From NCBI GenBank assembly GCA_022239325.1, contig JAKOGP010000006.1, positions 1 to 64,000 on the forward strand: DNA of 64,000 nt. Direction: 5' to 3'. The notes under the pieces were generated by a model. It did not search any database. It had not been told where the DNA came from and was given only the letters and a program-made list of their open reading frames with translations. The translations under genes were made by a program, and so were the position numbers. Origin of the DNA: Flavobacteriaceae bacterium LSUCC0859. Its GTDB lineage: Bacteria > Bacteroidota > Bacteroidia > Flavobacteriales > Flavobacteriaceae. Below, one piece after another: positions 8,345 to 17,411 of this stretch (positions are counted from its first letter, which is position 1; the number at the start of each line of letters is the position of its first letter).

Positions 8345-8349
8345 AGGTT

Positions 8350-8357
8350 CAAATGTA
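8350..8357 (-). promoter_or_regulatory. -7 element of the lipoprotein gene
   Basis: The minus strand reads TACATTTG, an exact TANNTTTG, 5 nt before the ATG at 8344. This predicts a leaderless or nearly leaderless mRNA. Confidence 0.55.
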
Positions 8358-8408
8358 ATTATTTTAGCGGCTTTTTCAGTGGTCCTCTTTAAATAGATTT
8401 ATTTAATT

Positions 8409-8416
8409 TATTTTTG
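8409..8416 (+). promoter_or_regulatory. -7 element of the cysteine desulfurase gene
   Basis: TATTTTTG matches TANNTTTG, 21 nt before the ATG at 8438. No TTG at a suitable -33 distance was seen. Confidence 0.5.
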
Positions 8417-8437
8417 ACATTGAATTAATACCAACTT

Positions 8438-9586
8438 ATGAAATCTGTTTATTTTGACAATGCTGCAACTACCCAGCTTAGACCAGAGGTGATTGATTGT
8501 ATGAGCCACGCCTTGGCTCATTGTTATGGAAACCCCTCTTCTACGCACAGTTTTGGTAGAACTGCAAAAACAGCTATTGAAAAAGCTAGAAAGACAATCG
8601 CTCACAGACTTGGTGCACATCCCTCTGAGATTATCTTCACCTCTGGTGGTACGGAAGCAGATAATATGGTCTTAAAATGTGCCGTAAGGGATCTTGGAGT
8701 GACACATATTATTAGTACTCAAATTGAACATCATGCGGTGCTACACACTATAGATGAGCTGGTAGATCACCATGGAGTGACCCCACATTACTTAAGTCTT
8801 GACTCCTATGGGAACCCAAATTTAGAGGAATTAGCGTCTTTGTTAACTGATATTGATGGCAAGGTGTTGGTGAGTCTCATGCATATTAACAATGAAATTG
8901 GTAATATATTGGACATAAAAACGGTGGCTGCACTTTGCGAGGCACATGGCGCATATTTTCACTCAGACACGGTACAGTCTATTGGTCATTATCCTTGGGA
9001 CTTGTCTGAGGTGAAGATCCATTTTATGGCGGCAGCCGCTCATAAGTTTCACGGTCCTAAGGGGGTTGGATTTGCTTATATCCGAAAAGACATACCAATG
9101 AAGTCCTTTATAGCCGGTGGTTCTCAGGAGCGTGGTTTTAGGGCGGGAACAGAGCCTTACCACAATATTGTGGGTCTAGAGAAAGCTTTTGAAATGGCCT
9201 ATGATAACTTGGATAAAGAAAAGTTGCACACCTTAGGCTTAAAAGAATATTTTATAGAAGAAGTTAAAAAGGCTATTCCTGGTGTGGCCTTTAATGGGGC
9301 TTCTGATCAATTAGAAAAAAGCACCTACACCCTGGTGAACCTGAGGCTTCCTGTAAATTCCCAAAAAGCGCAAATGTTGTTATTTCATTTAGACCTTCAA
9401 GGAATTGCCTGCTCTAAAGGGAGTGCATGCCAATCTGGTAGTAGTAAAGGGTCTCATGTTTTGTCTGCCATTTTGGAGTCTAAAGACTTAGAGGCACCTT
9501 CCCTTCGCTTTTCCTTCTCTATGATGAATACCAAGGAAGAGTTGGACTATGTGATTGCTGCTCTGAAAACTTTTGTAGAGAAGTAA
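8438..9586 (+). CDS. Cysteine desulfurase, NifS/IscS type
   Basis: 382 residues, a class V PLP aminotransferase that takes sulfur from cysteine for Fe-S clusters and thiolated cofactors. Visible: YFDNAATTQLRPEV at the N-terminus, TSGGTEADNMVLK, His99 in QIEHHAVLH that stacks on PLP, Lys203 in AHKFHGPKGVGF as the PLP lysine, and the mobile catalytic-loop cysteine Cys331 in SKGSACQSGSS, with an extra Cys325 just before. This is the group I (IscS/NifS) arrangement rather than SufS. No isc or suf partner genes are adjacent, so its acceptor is unknown. Confidence 0.9.
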   Translation: MKSVYFDNAATTQLRPEVIDCMSHALAHCYGNPSSTHSFGRTAKTAIEKARKTIAHRLGAHPSEIIFTSGGTEADNMVLKCAVRDLGVTHIISTQIEHHAVLHTIDELVDHHGVTPHYLSLDSYGNPNLEELASLLTDIDGKVLVSLMHINNEIGNILDIKTVAALCEAHGAYFHSDTVQSIGHYPWDLSEVKIHFMAAAAHKFHGPKGVGFAYIRKDIPMKSFIAGGSQERGFRAGTEPYHNIVGLEKAFEMAYDNLDKEKLHTLGLKEYFIEEVKKAIPGVAFNGASDQLEKSTYTLVNLRLPVNSQKAQMLLFHLDLQGIACSKGSACQSGSSKGSHVLSAILESKDLEAPSLRFSFSMMNTKEELDYVIAALKTFVEK

Positions 9587-9669
9587 TTATACTCAGGCCA
9601 AATCAATTATGTTTTGAATGGTTCTAGTGTAAAGTTATTTTTATTTACACCACTACAATAAACAGATTC

Positions 9670-10329
9670 TTAAGGCAGACTTTCAAGCTCGTATGGAAAT
9701 TTCCTACTAGCCTGACGCATCATAGACTCAATGAGTTCCTGGGTGTTTTTACCAGTTTTTCTGTCTATTTCTTTTTCGTACTTCCAAATGAGTTTTCCGG
9801 TGGTAGCGTCGCTCACCTTTATCCCAATGCGTCCGTATTTGGTATTTCCAGTAACGTAATCTATTAGTTTGAATTCTTTAGAGCGGCCCTTGGACAACTG
9901 AACGTTTAGGTTAATACTCCCACTTATAATAGCGTCTACTTTTAAGACGTCACATAATTCTGAGGTGGTATATATGTCTAGGTTGTCATAAGAAATTCCT
10001 TTTTTATTTAAATAGGCATTAGTGTCTTTTGTATTTTGGAAACTAACCTTGTATCGCTTTCTTTTTTGGGCTTTTAAGAAATAGGTTTCCAATGCATTTT
10101 GAACCGCTATACCTTCTGAGGCTTCTAGCTCTTGCTGGTCTTCTTTTGTTATGGATTGTCCTAGATTTACAGTAGCCTTAAAGGGAAGGATGGCTATGCG
10201 TTCATGAGATTTACTTATGTTTGAAAAGTCAGGATTTTCATATATGTTTTTTTGAGCTTTTCCGCTATTTGGTAGTAGTATGCAGACTAGGCTTAGCAGG
10301 CTTATTATTATCCTTGTTTTTTTTATCAT
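9670..10329 (-). CDS. Exported CsgG/LpoB-like protein
   Basis: 219 residues from the ATG at 10329, which places the signal peptide (KKTRIIISLLSLVCILLP) at the very start; the frame opens further up at 10353. The mature part begins with a RIAILPFKATVNLG strand and continues with LKVDAIISGSINLNVQL and GKLIWKYEKEIDR, the pattern of CsgG-like or LpoB-like periplasmic domains in which a conserved set of strands is built around ILPF and ASGxI. The exact role is unknown. It follows the M23 peptidase gene by 14 nt and is likely co-transcribed with it. Confidence 0.6.
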   Translation of the reverse strand: MIKKTRIIISLLSLVCILLPNSGKAQKNIYENPDFSNISKSHERIAILPFKATVNLGQSITKEDQQELEASEGIAVQNALETYFLKAQKRKRYKVSFQNTKDTNAYLNKKGISYDNLDIYTTSELCDVLKVDAIISGSINLNVQLSKGRSKEFKLIDYVTGNTKYGRIGIKVSDATTGKLIWKYEKEIDRKTGKNTQELIESMMRQASRKFPYELESLP

Positions 10330-10343
10330 GGGTATAAAAAGTG

Positions 10344-12047
10344 TTATTTCCATTGTAAGTTAGTAGAGAAGGTGGTGGTATTATCCAGCATATCGGTAAC
10401 CCTCACCTCTAATTTATTTTCTTTATCCAAAGGAGTTTTATGACCTATATGATGGGTTATAGTATTTCTCTTCGGTTCGTATTCCATTAAAATCCATTGG
10501 TCATTTAGGTAGGCTTCGTATTTTTTAATTCCAGTTTCTAAGTCTTTAATGCTCAGGCTTAAATACTGATAATTTTTAATATTTTGATTGGGCTTAAAAT
10601 TCCTGGCCTCTATGCTTGGAGGCACACTGTCTTGCTTAACTACAAAGGTCCCTAATTTTTTAGTCTTGGTAGAAAGCCATCCTTGGTCTTTCTTTGTAGG
10701 GCTATAAATAAATTGGTTGTTATTTAACTGATAAGCTATATAACTGTATTTAGACCAGCCGCTATCCTTTGGTTTAAAACTCAAGGTGTAGTTTTTGTGG
10801 AGAGGAACCTCATGGTGATGAATGCTTATGCTTTGGTCTTTTTCTACAATATGGAGGTATTCATCTTTGTAAAAACTTTTTGCAGGGAAATACACGCTGG
10901 CTTTGCTAAGCTTAAAATGCGCTGGACTTTTGTGATAGATAGGGAAAGGGGTTTTTATGATCTCTTTCTTTACAATAGAAGAATCACTTACTCCAATGAC
11001 AGGGATATTAATTCGGGTGCTATTCCCGTGAAAATCCTCCATAACGATGTCTATTTTTGCACGCTCTCCGGGATTTAATGTTACAATTCCCTCATTTTTT
11101 TTAGACTTGACAACAGATAGTTGGGTTGCTTGTTCACTGTCTAAAAGTAAAATGCGCTCCTTGGCTTTTATAAGGTGCTCATAATCTATTAGGGTATTGA
11201 TATACGAGGTTTCGTAAAAAGAAAAATTCTCAAAATTAATAAGGGTACGAAGGCTATCATTTTTATAGAGTTTGTAAGTATATATCCCATTCTTATTGGC
11301 TGCTAAATCTTGCCTGTCATAGGCTTTTATGCCAAAACTAATGTCTCCTTTTACTCTAATTTCATCTGTTTTATAACTGGTTGCCGTTATTTTCTTAATG
11401 GCCAATTGAATTTTTTTCTCACTCTGATTTACATGGGAAGAATGGGTTTTCGGATACACATACACTTTTTGAATTTCAGGAGGGGTTTGGTCTTTAATAT
11501 CCTGATATTTTATGGGGTTTAGGGCTATAGCTGTTCCAGCTTTTCTCATTTCAAAGTGCAGGTGTGGGGCAGTAGAACCTCCAGTATTTCCGGAATAGGC
11601 AATGAGACTATCTTTAAAAACAGGAAGTGCATTTTCTTTGGGAAATACTTCTAAGGTATAAGATTTCCTTTTGTATTGCATGTCATTTATATAAGCCTCA
11701 ATTTCAGGAGAAAATTTTTGCAAATGCGCATATACAGAACTCAGACCATTTTTATGACGTATGTAAATAGCTTTTCCATAACCCCAATGAGATATTTTTA
11801 TCCTTGAGACATATCCATCTGCTATAGCATGTACTTTAAACCCCTCTTTGTGCAGGGTTTTTATATCAAGACCTGCATGAAAATGGTTGGATCTGAGTTC
11901 CCCAAAATTGCCCGCTAAAATAGGTGTTATTTTGAGTGGAGGACTGTAAGTATCTATTTCTAAAATAGGAGAATACTCTTTAGCTGCTTGAGACCAAAGA
12001 GGGGAGCAGCAAAAAGACAAAACACATAAAAAATACAAAAACTTCAT
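10344..12047 (-). CDS. Exported M23 family metallopeptidase
   Basis: 567 residues with a signal peptide (KFLYFLCVLSFCCSPLWSQA). The LytM/M23 domain occupies about 45-170 with all zinc and catalytic residues: His57 and Asp61 (HFHAGLD), His108 (YAHLQ), and His162-x-His164 (HLHFEMR). It should cut peptidoglycan stem peptides or crosslinks in the periplasm. The remaining roughly 390 residues form a large beta-rich C-terminal region, probably Ig-like domains, with no recognised enzyme motif. A -7 element ends 7 nt before the ATG. Confidence 0.85.
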   Translation of the reverse strand: MKFLYFLCVLSFCCSPLWSQAAKEYSPILEIDTYSPPLKITPILAGNFGELRSNHFHAGLDIKTLHKEGFKVHAIADGYVSRIKISHWGYGKAIYIRHKNGLSSVYAHLQKFSPEIEAYINDMQYKRKSYTLEVFPKENALPVFKDSLIAYSGNTGGSTAPHLHFEMRKAGTAIALNPIKYQDIKDQTPPEIQKVYVYPKTHSSHVNQSEKKIQLAIKKITATSYKTDEIRVKGDISFGIKAYDRQDLAANKNGIYTYKLYKNDSLRTLINFENFSFYETSYINTLIDYEHLIKAKERILLLDSEQATQLSVVKSKKNEGIVTLNPGERAKIDIVMEDFHGNSTRINIPVIGVSDSSIVKKEIIKTPFPIYHKSPAHFKLSKASVYFPAKSFYKDEYLHIVEKDQSISIHHHEVPLHKNYTLSFKPKDSGWSKYSYIAYQLNNNQFIYSPTKKDQGWLSTKTKKLGTFVVKQDSVPPSIEARNFKPNQNIKNYQYLSLSIKDLETGIKKYEAYLNDQWILMEYEPKRNTITHHIGHKTPLDKENKLEVRVTDMLDNTTTFSTNLQWK

Positions 12048-12054
12048 AGAGACT

Positions 12055-12062
12055 CAAAAGTA
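12055..12062 (-). promoter_or_regulatory. -7 element of the M23 peptidase operon
   Basis: The minus strand reads TACTTTTG. Its distance to the ATG at 12047 is 7 nt, leaving a leader of only about three nucleotides. Confidence 0.6.
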
Positions 12063-12188
12063 ATTAATCTGTAAGGTTTTTTAAAGTGCTAGTATCTAAT
12101 TCCTGTAAATTTTATTGTTTTCCTCTGGAGTAGATGAATAATTTAAAAAACTATTGTATGACATTTTAAAGAATACAAAGATTTATAC

Positions 12189-12196
12189 TAACTTTG
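12189..12196 (+). promoter_or_regulatory. -7 element of the zapA operon
   Basis: TAACTTTG matches TANNTTTG and lies 24 nt before the ATG at 12221. It also covers the TTG at 12194 that could open the reading frame, which argues against that upstream start. Confidence 0.6.
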
Positions 12197-12220
12197 TTAC
12201 AATTGCATGGACTGACGCTT

Positions 12221-12511
12221 ATGAGTAATCTAAAAGAAGTAGTTCTTTCTTTAGAAAGTAAAGTGAGTATGTTGGTAGAACATTTAGAAGGTGTTAGGAG
12301 TGAAAACCTTAGGCTTTCCAATGAAATAACCAACAAAGAACAAGCTTGCGAAAAAGCGACGAACGAAGCTTCCTATTGGGAAGAAAAGTACAACGCCTTA
12401 CAAATGGCCCAGTCCATGGTTGGCAGTGAACAAAACACTACCGAAGCAAAATTGAAAATTAACACCTTAATAAAGGAGCTTGACTATTGCATAGGAGCCC
12501 TCTCAAAATAA
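12221..12511 (+). CDS. ZapB-like coiled-coil protein
   Basis: 96 residues, almost entirely a heptad-like coiled coil (LKEVVLSLESKVSMLVEHL, then LRLSNEITNKEQACEKA) ending in an amphipathic LKINTLIKELDYCIGAL segment. The size and position directly before zapA (9 nt gap) fit the small coiled-coil protein that accompanies ZapA in Bacteroidota, analogous to ZapB. A role at the division ring is inferred from context. The frame extends upstream to a TTG inside the promoter, so ATG 12221 is used. Confidence 0.72.
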   Translation: MSNLKEVVLSLESKVSMLVEHLEGVRSENLRLSNEITNKEQACEKATNEASYWEEKYNALQMAQSMVGSEQNTTEAKLKINTLIKELDYCIGALSK

Positions 12512-12520
12512 TGTTTCTGT

Positions 12521-12811
12521 ATGTCAGATACGTTTAAAATAAAACTTTCAATTGCAGATAGGGTATATCCTTTAACGATACATCCTTCTCAAGAAGAGGG
12601 TCTGAGAAAAGCAGCTAAGCAAATTGAACTGCTCGCAAAAAATTTTGAGCAAAATTATGCCGTTAGAGATAAGCAAGATGTATTGGCCATGTGTGCCCTT
12701 CATTTTGCCTCTAAAAGCACTCAGAATAGCATAGATGAAAATAAAGACTACCAGGAGTCTCAAGACCGTTTGGTAGCTTTAGAGGCGTTAATAGACAATT
12801 CGTTAGGTTAA
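12521..12811 (+). CDS. zapA: Cell division protein ZapA
   Basis: 96 residues. An N-terminal beta domain (FKIKLSIADRVYPLTI) is followed by GLRKAAKQIELLAKNFEQ and a C-terminal helix for dimerisation, including the conserved QDVLAMCALHFA stretch. ZapA binds FtsZ in the cytoplasm and bundles protofilaments at mid-cell. It is translated just after the ZapB-like gene and is followed by the 6S-type RNA and rny. Downstream of zapA is also where ssrS lies in gammaproteobacteria. Confidence 0.88.
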   Translation: MSDTFKIKLSIADRVYPLTIHPSQEEGLRKAAKQIELLAKNFEQNYAVRDKQDVLAMCALHFASKSTQNSIDENKDYQESQDRLVALEALIDNSLG

Positions 12812-12862
12812 AACATACGTTCTTTTAAAAACAACATTGCCCACACTGGTATTTATTTTTTG

Positions 12863-13008
12863 ACAAACTCAACGCTAATTAGTTTCAAAAGGGTGAGTTT
12901 AGATTATGCAAGCAGGCCTTCTCGATCAAGGAAACTTAAATAATCTGTTAGCCCTAAACCTGTTTATTCAGAGTTTGTACAAAACCCAATCCATTGTGGG
13001 CTTTTTTT
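12863..13008 (+). ncRNA. ssrS: 6S RNA (6S-Flavo type) with terminator
   Basis: ACAAACTC (12863-12870) pairs with GAGTTTGT (12971-12978) to close a long rod. Inside, AGATTAT (12901-12907) pairs with ATAATCT (12940-12946) and CCTT (12917-12920) with AAGG (12928-12931), leaving large internal bubbles like the open-promoter mimic of 6S RNA. A CCCA/TGGG hairpin with seven T residues (12985-13008) ends it. Position between zapA and rny fits the flavobacterial 6S RNA as I remember it. It would bind the housekeeping RNA polymerase holoenzyme. Ends are approximate; a near-match to the -7 element with one extra base ends at 12862. Confidence 0.75.
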
Positions 13009-13027
13009 ATATTAAATTTTAACATAT

Positions 13028-14596
13028 ATGGATAGTACAATACCAATTATATCGGCCGTGGTAGGCCTAGCTATAGGTTTTATTATAGCTAAATTCTTAG
13101 AGAAAGGCAAGGCCTCAAAAACAATAGTCAATGCTAGAAAAGACGCATTGCGTATTATTAAAGAAGCTAAAAGTGAAGGCGAAAGATTAAAAAAAGACAA
13201 AATTTTTCAGGCTAAAGAGCGATTTTTAGAGCTCAAGGCAGAGCACGAAAAAGTGATCCTTTCCAAAGAGAAGAAGATAGGAGAAGCTGAAAAGCGAACT
13301 AGAGACAAAGAGTCTCAGGTGAGCAGTGAGTTGGCTAAGTCAAAAAAATTAAATGACCAATTAGAAAAACAAATTGCAGACCATGCACACCGTACAGAAA
13401 TCCTTGAAAAGAAACAGGCAGAACTGGACAAATTACACAAAAACCAGGTACAGCAATTAGAGGTAATCTCTGGACTTTCTGCAGATGAAGCTAAAGAGCA
13501 ACTTTCAGCTTCATTAAAAGAGGTAGCAAAATCTGACGCTATGGCTTTTATGCAGTCTACTATGGAAGAGGCAAAACTTACAGCCCAGCAAGAAGCCAAG
13601 AAAATTATCATCAATACCATTCAGCGAATTGGAACAGAAGAAGCAGTAGAAAACTGCGTTTCTGTATTCAATTTGGAATCTGACGACGTTAAGGGTCGTA
13701 TTATTGGTAGAGAAGGTAGAAACATCAGGGCTATAGAAGCTGCAACAGGGGTAGAGATTATTGTAGACGACACTCCAGACGCTATTATTTTATCTTGTTT
13801 TGACTCTGTCAGAAGAGAAATAGCTAGGTTGTCCCTTCACAAATTAGTAACGGACGGTAGAATTCACCCTGCTAGAATTGAAGAGGTGGTACAGAAGACA
13901 GAGAAGCAAATAGAAGAGGAGATTATAGACATCGGAAAGCGAACTGTGATAGATCTCGGAATTCACGGACTTCACCCAGAGTTAATCAAGGCGGTAGGTA
14001 GAATGAAATATAGATCTTCCTACGGACAAAACCTATTACAGCATTCGAGAGAAGTAGCTAAATTGTGTGGTGTTATGGCTGCAGAATTAGGGGTAAACGC
14101 TAAACTTGCTAAGCGTGCAGGATTATTACACGATATTGGTAAGGTTCCAAATACAGAGGCTGAGGTAGAGACGCCACACGCGATTTTAGGAATGCAATGG
14201 GCAGAGAAATTTGGGGAAAAACCAGATGTATGTAACGCCATTGGAGCCCATCACGATGAAATAGAAATGAACACTCTCATTGCACCCATAGTTCAGGTTT
14301 GTGACGCCATAAGTGGGGCTAGACCTGGTGCCAGAAGACAAGTTTTAGATTCTTATATTCAGAGATTAAAAGACTTAGAAGACGTTGCTTTTGGTTTCTC
14401 AGGAGTTCAAAAAGCCTACGCTATTCAAGCGGGTAGAGAACTCAGGGTCATTGTAGAAAGTGAGCGTGTAAATGACGACCAAGCCGCAGAACTATCCTTT
14501 GAAATTTCTCAAAAAATACAAACAGATATGACCTATCCGGGTCAGGTTAAGGTAACTGTAATACGAGAAACAAGGGCCGTGAATGTAGCTAAATAA
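13028..14596 (+). CDS. rny: Ribonuclease Y
   Basis: 522 residues. One N-terminal membrane helix ([19 protein letters not shown]) anchors it in the inner membrane. A long charged coiled coil (about 35-200) follows, then a KH RNA-binding domain with [19 protein letters not shown], and an HD domain with LLHDIGKV and AHHDEIE as metal ligands. It is an endoribonuclease that starts mRNA decay in organisms without RNase E-driven turnover. The length is typical. It is separated from zapA by the 6S RNA and ends at a bidirectional terminator. Confidence 0.95.
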   Translation: MDSTIPIISAVVGLAIGFIIAKFLEKGKASKTIVNARKDALRIIKEAKSEGERLKKDKIFQAKERFLELKAEHEKVILSKEKKIGEAEKRTRDKESQVSSELAKSKKLNDQLEKQIADHAHRTEILEKKQAELDKLHKNQVQQLEVISGLSADEAKEQLSASLKEVAKSDAMAFMQSTMEEAKLTAQQEAKKIIINTIQRIGTEEAVENCVSVFNLESDDVKGRIIGREGRNIRAIEAATGVEIIVDDTPDAIILSCFDSVRREIARLSLHKLVTDGRIHPARIEEVVQKTEKQIEEEIIDIGKRTVIDLGIHGLHPELIKAVGRMKYRSSYGQNLLQHSREVAKLCGVMAAELGVNAKLAKRAGLLHDIGKVPNTEAEVETPHAILGMQWAEKFGEKPDVCNAIGAHHDEIEMNTLIAPIVQVCDAISGARPGARRQVLDSYIQRLKDLEDVAFGFSGVQKAYAIQAGRELRVIVESERVNDDQAAELSFEISQKIQTDMTYPGQVKVTVIRETRAVNVAK

Positions 14597-14618
14597 GATC
14601 TAGTATATTTAATAAAAA

Positions 14619-14648
14619 AGCCTGCATTGAAAAATGCAGGCTTTTTTT
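14619..14648. terminator. Bidirectional terminator between rny and DUF349
   Basis: AGCCTGCATT pairs with AATGCAGGCT around a short A-rich loop. There is a T run on the right and an A run on the left, so it can stop rny (rightward) and the DUF349 gene (leftward). Confidence 0.88.
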
Positions 14649-14661
14649 TGCTTCCCTTATT

Positions 14662-16560
14662 TTAGTCTTGGGTGTTGGTGTCTTCTGTACTCTCTTCCTC
14701 TTCTTTATTTATTTTGTGGGTTAGAATGTTTAGTTTTTTTAGTTTTTCTTTCCAAGTGTCTAACTCATTCTTATGTTTTTCTATTTTTGAAACCACATCT
14801 TTAACAATAGGACTGTCTTCAGAAGCATTGGAGAAAAATTCTAAATTGTTTTCTAGCTGTCTCATCTCTGTTTTGCATTCTTCCATTTTCTTTCTTATGA
14901 ATGACCTTTCCTTTGCCATGGCGTGGTCATTATCTGAATGAGCCAATTGAGATAGTTTGTCTCCGTATTTTAAAAGTTCAGATTCTTGTTTGTCAATGTC
15001 CAATTTTAAGAATAGAGCGTCTAAAACCTTATTAAAAGTTTGGTTGATATTTTTCTTTTTAAAAGGCACTTTTCCGATCTTTTTCCAAGCGGAAATCTGC
15101 GATTTGATAAATGCGAGGTCTTTTGATATGTCGGAACTCAAATCATATGCCTTTAGCTCATTTAGTACTGCTTCTTTAGCTTTTAAATTATCCGTCTCTA
15201 CGGCTAGATTAGCATTTTTAGAAGTATTTACCTTTTCAAAATAGGTATTACAAGCTCCTTTAAAGGACTTCCAAAGTTTATCAGAGTATTTTCTTGGTAC
15301 ATGCCCAATATCTTTCCATTCGTTCTGTATACGTTTAATGGTTTGCGTGTTTTCTTCCGTTACTTCTTCATCTTTGAGATTATTGGCCAAAGCAACCAAA
15401 GCTTTTTTTGCCTCTAAATTTTCTTGTTGCTCTTTTTTTAGCGCTTTGTAAAAATTATTTTTTTGCTGATTAAAAGACTTCACAGCAGCCTTAAAAGCCT
15501 TCCAGGTAGCTTCGTTATTTTTTTGGGGAACTTTACCAGCGTTAAAGAAATCATTCTTAAGCCCATCCATAATTTTCATCTGTGTTTGGATGGCTTTGTG
15601 GCTAGATGCTATAGGGTTGGATAACTGAGTAATCTTTTCAATAATACGTAGCTTAACTTCTAAATTAGATTCGTACACTTTTTCCAAAGATTGGAAATAA
15701 GCTTGTCTTTTCTCGTGTACTATTTTTGTAGCTGCACTAAATCTTTCCCAAATGGTTTCTCGGTGCTCTTTGTCTACTGGACCTAAGTCTTCCTTCCATA
15801 TTTTATGAAGGGTCTGCAACTCTTGGAAAGCTTTTTGAATGTCTTCCTCTTTGGTGAGTTGTTCTGCTTTATCTATTATTTTAAGTTTTTCCTCCAGGTT
15901 GTGCTTGAAGTCCAAATCTCTGAGCTCTCTGTTGAGGTTTAAGAAGTCATAGAAAATCTCCATATGATGGTGGTAGGTTTTCCAAACATTGTTATAATGA
16001 GCTCTTGGAATGGGTCCAGCAGTTTTCCATGATTGCTGAATCTCTTTAAAATTTTTATAGGTCTCGTTAATATCTTCTTCTACATTGACTAGACCTTTTA
16101 GTCCTTCAATAAGAGAAAGTCTTTTGTTTAAGTTATTTTGAAGGTTTTGCTCTAAATTTTTGTAGTAGGCATCTCTTTTTTCTCTGTATTCTGAGTACAC
16201 CTCGTTAAATTGTCTTTTGTCTACTGAGTTGTATCTGAAATCAATTTCATTGCCGCCTCCAGCGATAAATTCCTCTTTTTTGGTTTCTAATAATTCTTGA
16301 AACTTCTGATCAAAGGCACTTTTAATTTGGTCTACATGCTTTTTTATCGCTTGTATTTTTTCATTTTTAACCAATCTCTGTAAGGCCCCCACTAAGTTTT
16401 CTAAATTCATAGTATCATAGTCCATCTCTGGGATACTGTGTCTACTCTCATTCTCTTGATCTTCTGCGTCTTCCGCATTAGATGCATCTATCTCATTTTG
16501 AGGGTACAATTCATTATTTGCTACCGGATCTTGTAGGTTACCGTCTTTTTCTTCTAACAT
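14662..16560 (-). CDS. DUF349 repeat protein
   Basis: 632 residues, acidic at both ends, almost wholly alpha-helical and highly charged. It contains several DUF349 helical repeats marked by W-K-x-x-G-P/H-V-P patterns: SWKTAGPIPRAHYNNVWKTY, IWKEDLGPVDKEHRETIW, EWKDIGHVPRKYSDKLWKSF and AWKKIGKVPFKKKN. There is no signal peptide, so it is cytoplasmic. Function is not established; domain relatives interact with nucleic acid or translation factors in some bacteria, which I do not extend to this protein. It is the last gene of the leftward block beginning at aroE or earlier, 104 nt after aroE. Confidence 0.85.
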   Translation of the reverse strand: MLEEKDGNLQDPVANNELYPQNEIDASNAEDAEDQENESRHSIPEMDYDTMNLENLVGALQRLVKNEKIQAIKKHVDQIKSAFDQKFQELLETKKEEFIAGGGNEIDFRYNSVDKRQFNEVYSEYREKRDAYYKNLEQNLQNNLNKRLSLIEGLKGLVNVEEDINETYKNFKEIQQSWKTAGPIPRAHYNNVWKTYHHHMEIFYDFLNLNRELRDLDFKHNLEEKLKIIDKAEQLTKEEDIQKAFQELQTLHKIWKEDLGPVDKEHRETIWERFSAATKIVHEKRQAYFQSLEKVYESNLEVKLRIIEKITQLSNPIASSHKAIQTQMKIMDGLKNDFFNAGKVPQKNNEATWKAFKAAVKSFNQQKNNFYKALKKEQQENLEAKKALVALANNLKDEEVTEENTQTIKRIQNEWKDIGHVPRKYSDKLWKSFKGACNTYFEKVNTSKNANLAVETDNLKAKEAVLNELKAYDLSSDISKDLAFIKSQISAWKKIGKVPFKKKNINQTFNKVLDALFLKLDIDKQESELLKYGDKLSQLAHSDNDHAMAKERSFIRKKMEECKTEMRQLENNLEFFSNASEDSPIVKDVVSKIEKHKNELDTWKEKLKKLNILTHKINKEEEESTEDTNTQD

Positions 16561-16664
16561 GACTGTTGTTTTTAGTTAGTTCAAAATAGAATGGGTTTTA
16601 CCATTTCTTATCTGGAGTAAGATACTAAATCTCATTTGATACAAAAGACATTAATTATTTAAAT

Positions 16665-17411
16665 TTAAACTTCATTCCAAATGGTCCAGGAGCCCTCTGC
16701 TTGTCCAACCAACATCTCGTATCCATTTTTTATTTGGGCTCCATTTGCTTTAGCTATCTGAAGTAGTGCAGACACCTCTGGATTGTAAACCAAGTCAAAT
16801 ACGATATATCCAGCATGAATAAACGCATAGGGTAGCGCTGGTTTTTCATCTACATTGGGGAAGGTACCTACAGGGCTACAATTAATAATAATTTGGTACT
16901 CCTTCATGACTGCCTGGTTTAGTGAATCGTAATTTAATTGTCCCTTTTTTGGGGTTCTAGACACATATGTTTTTTCAATACCAAGCTCCTCTAAGGCAAA
17001 GGCAATGGCCTTAGAAGCGCCACCAGTTCCCAAAATCAAAGCTTTTTTATGGCCATTTTCTAATAGGGGAGAAAAGCTATTTTTAAATCCAATAAGGTCC
17101 GTATTGTACCCTATTGTGCCCCTTGGGGTGAATTTAATAGTATTTACGGCTCCAATCTTTTGAGCGATTGGATCTATATGGTCCAGATGGGGTATTACCG
17201 CTTCCTTGTAAGGTATGGTAACATTCAAGCCTTTGAGATTTTTTAAAGTTAAAATTTTGGATAGCTCTTCTATGTTCCTTATGTCAAAATTTTGATAGGA
17301 GCAGTCTACAAGACCTTCTTTTGCAAACTTGTCTTTAAAATAATTTTCAGAGAAGGAGTATGAAATGTCTTTTCCGATTAATCCGTATCTATTATTTTTT
17401 TCGGTGTCCAT
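16665..17411 (-). CDS. aroE: Shikimate dehydrogenase
   Basis: 248 residues, somewhat shorter than E. coli AroE (272). It reduces 3-dehydroshikimate with NADPH in aromatic amino-acid synthesis. Visible: YSFSENYF substrate motif near 18-25, catalytic Lys69 in NVTIPYKEAV, NTDLIG with the partner Asp, the nucleotide-binding GTGGASKAIAFAL loop, a VSRTPKKG segment for NADP specificity, and C-terminal NGYEMLVGQAEGSW. Its start overlaps the end of the preceding DUF368 gene by 20 nt, so translation is probably coupled. Confidence 0.93.
   Translation of the reverse strand: MDTEKNNRYGLIGKDISYSFSENYFKDKFAKEGLVDCSYQNFDIRNIEELSKILTLKNLKGLNVTIPYKEAVIPHLDHIDPIAQKIGAVNTIKFTPRGTIGYNTDLIGFKNSFSPLLENGHKKALILGTGGASKAIAFALEELGIEKTYVSRTPKKGQLNYDSLNQAVMKEYQIIINCSPVGTFPNVDEKPALPYAFIHAGYIVFDLVYNPEVSALLQIAKANGAQIKNGYEMLVGQAEGSWTIWNEV

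Noticed and set aside
9627-9650. Hairpin GTGTAAA/TTTACAC between cysteine desulfurase and the CsgG-like gene
   Set aside because: No T tract follows on either strand and the stem is short and AT-rich; too weak to call a terminator.
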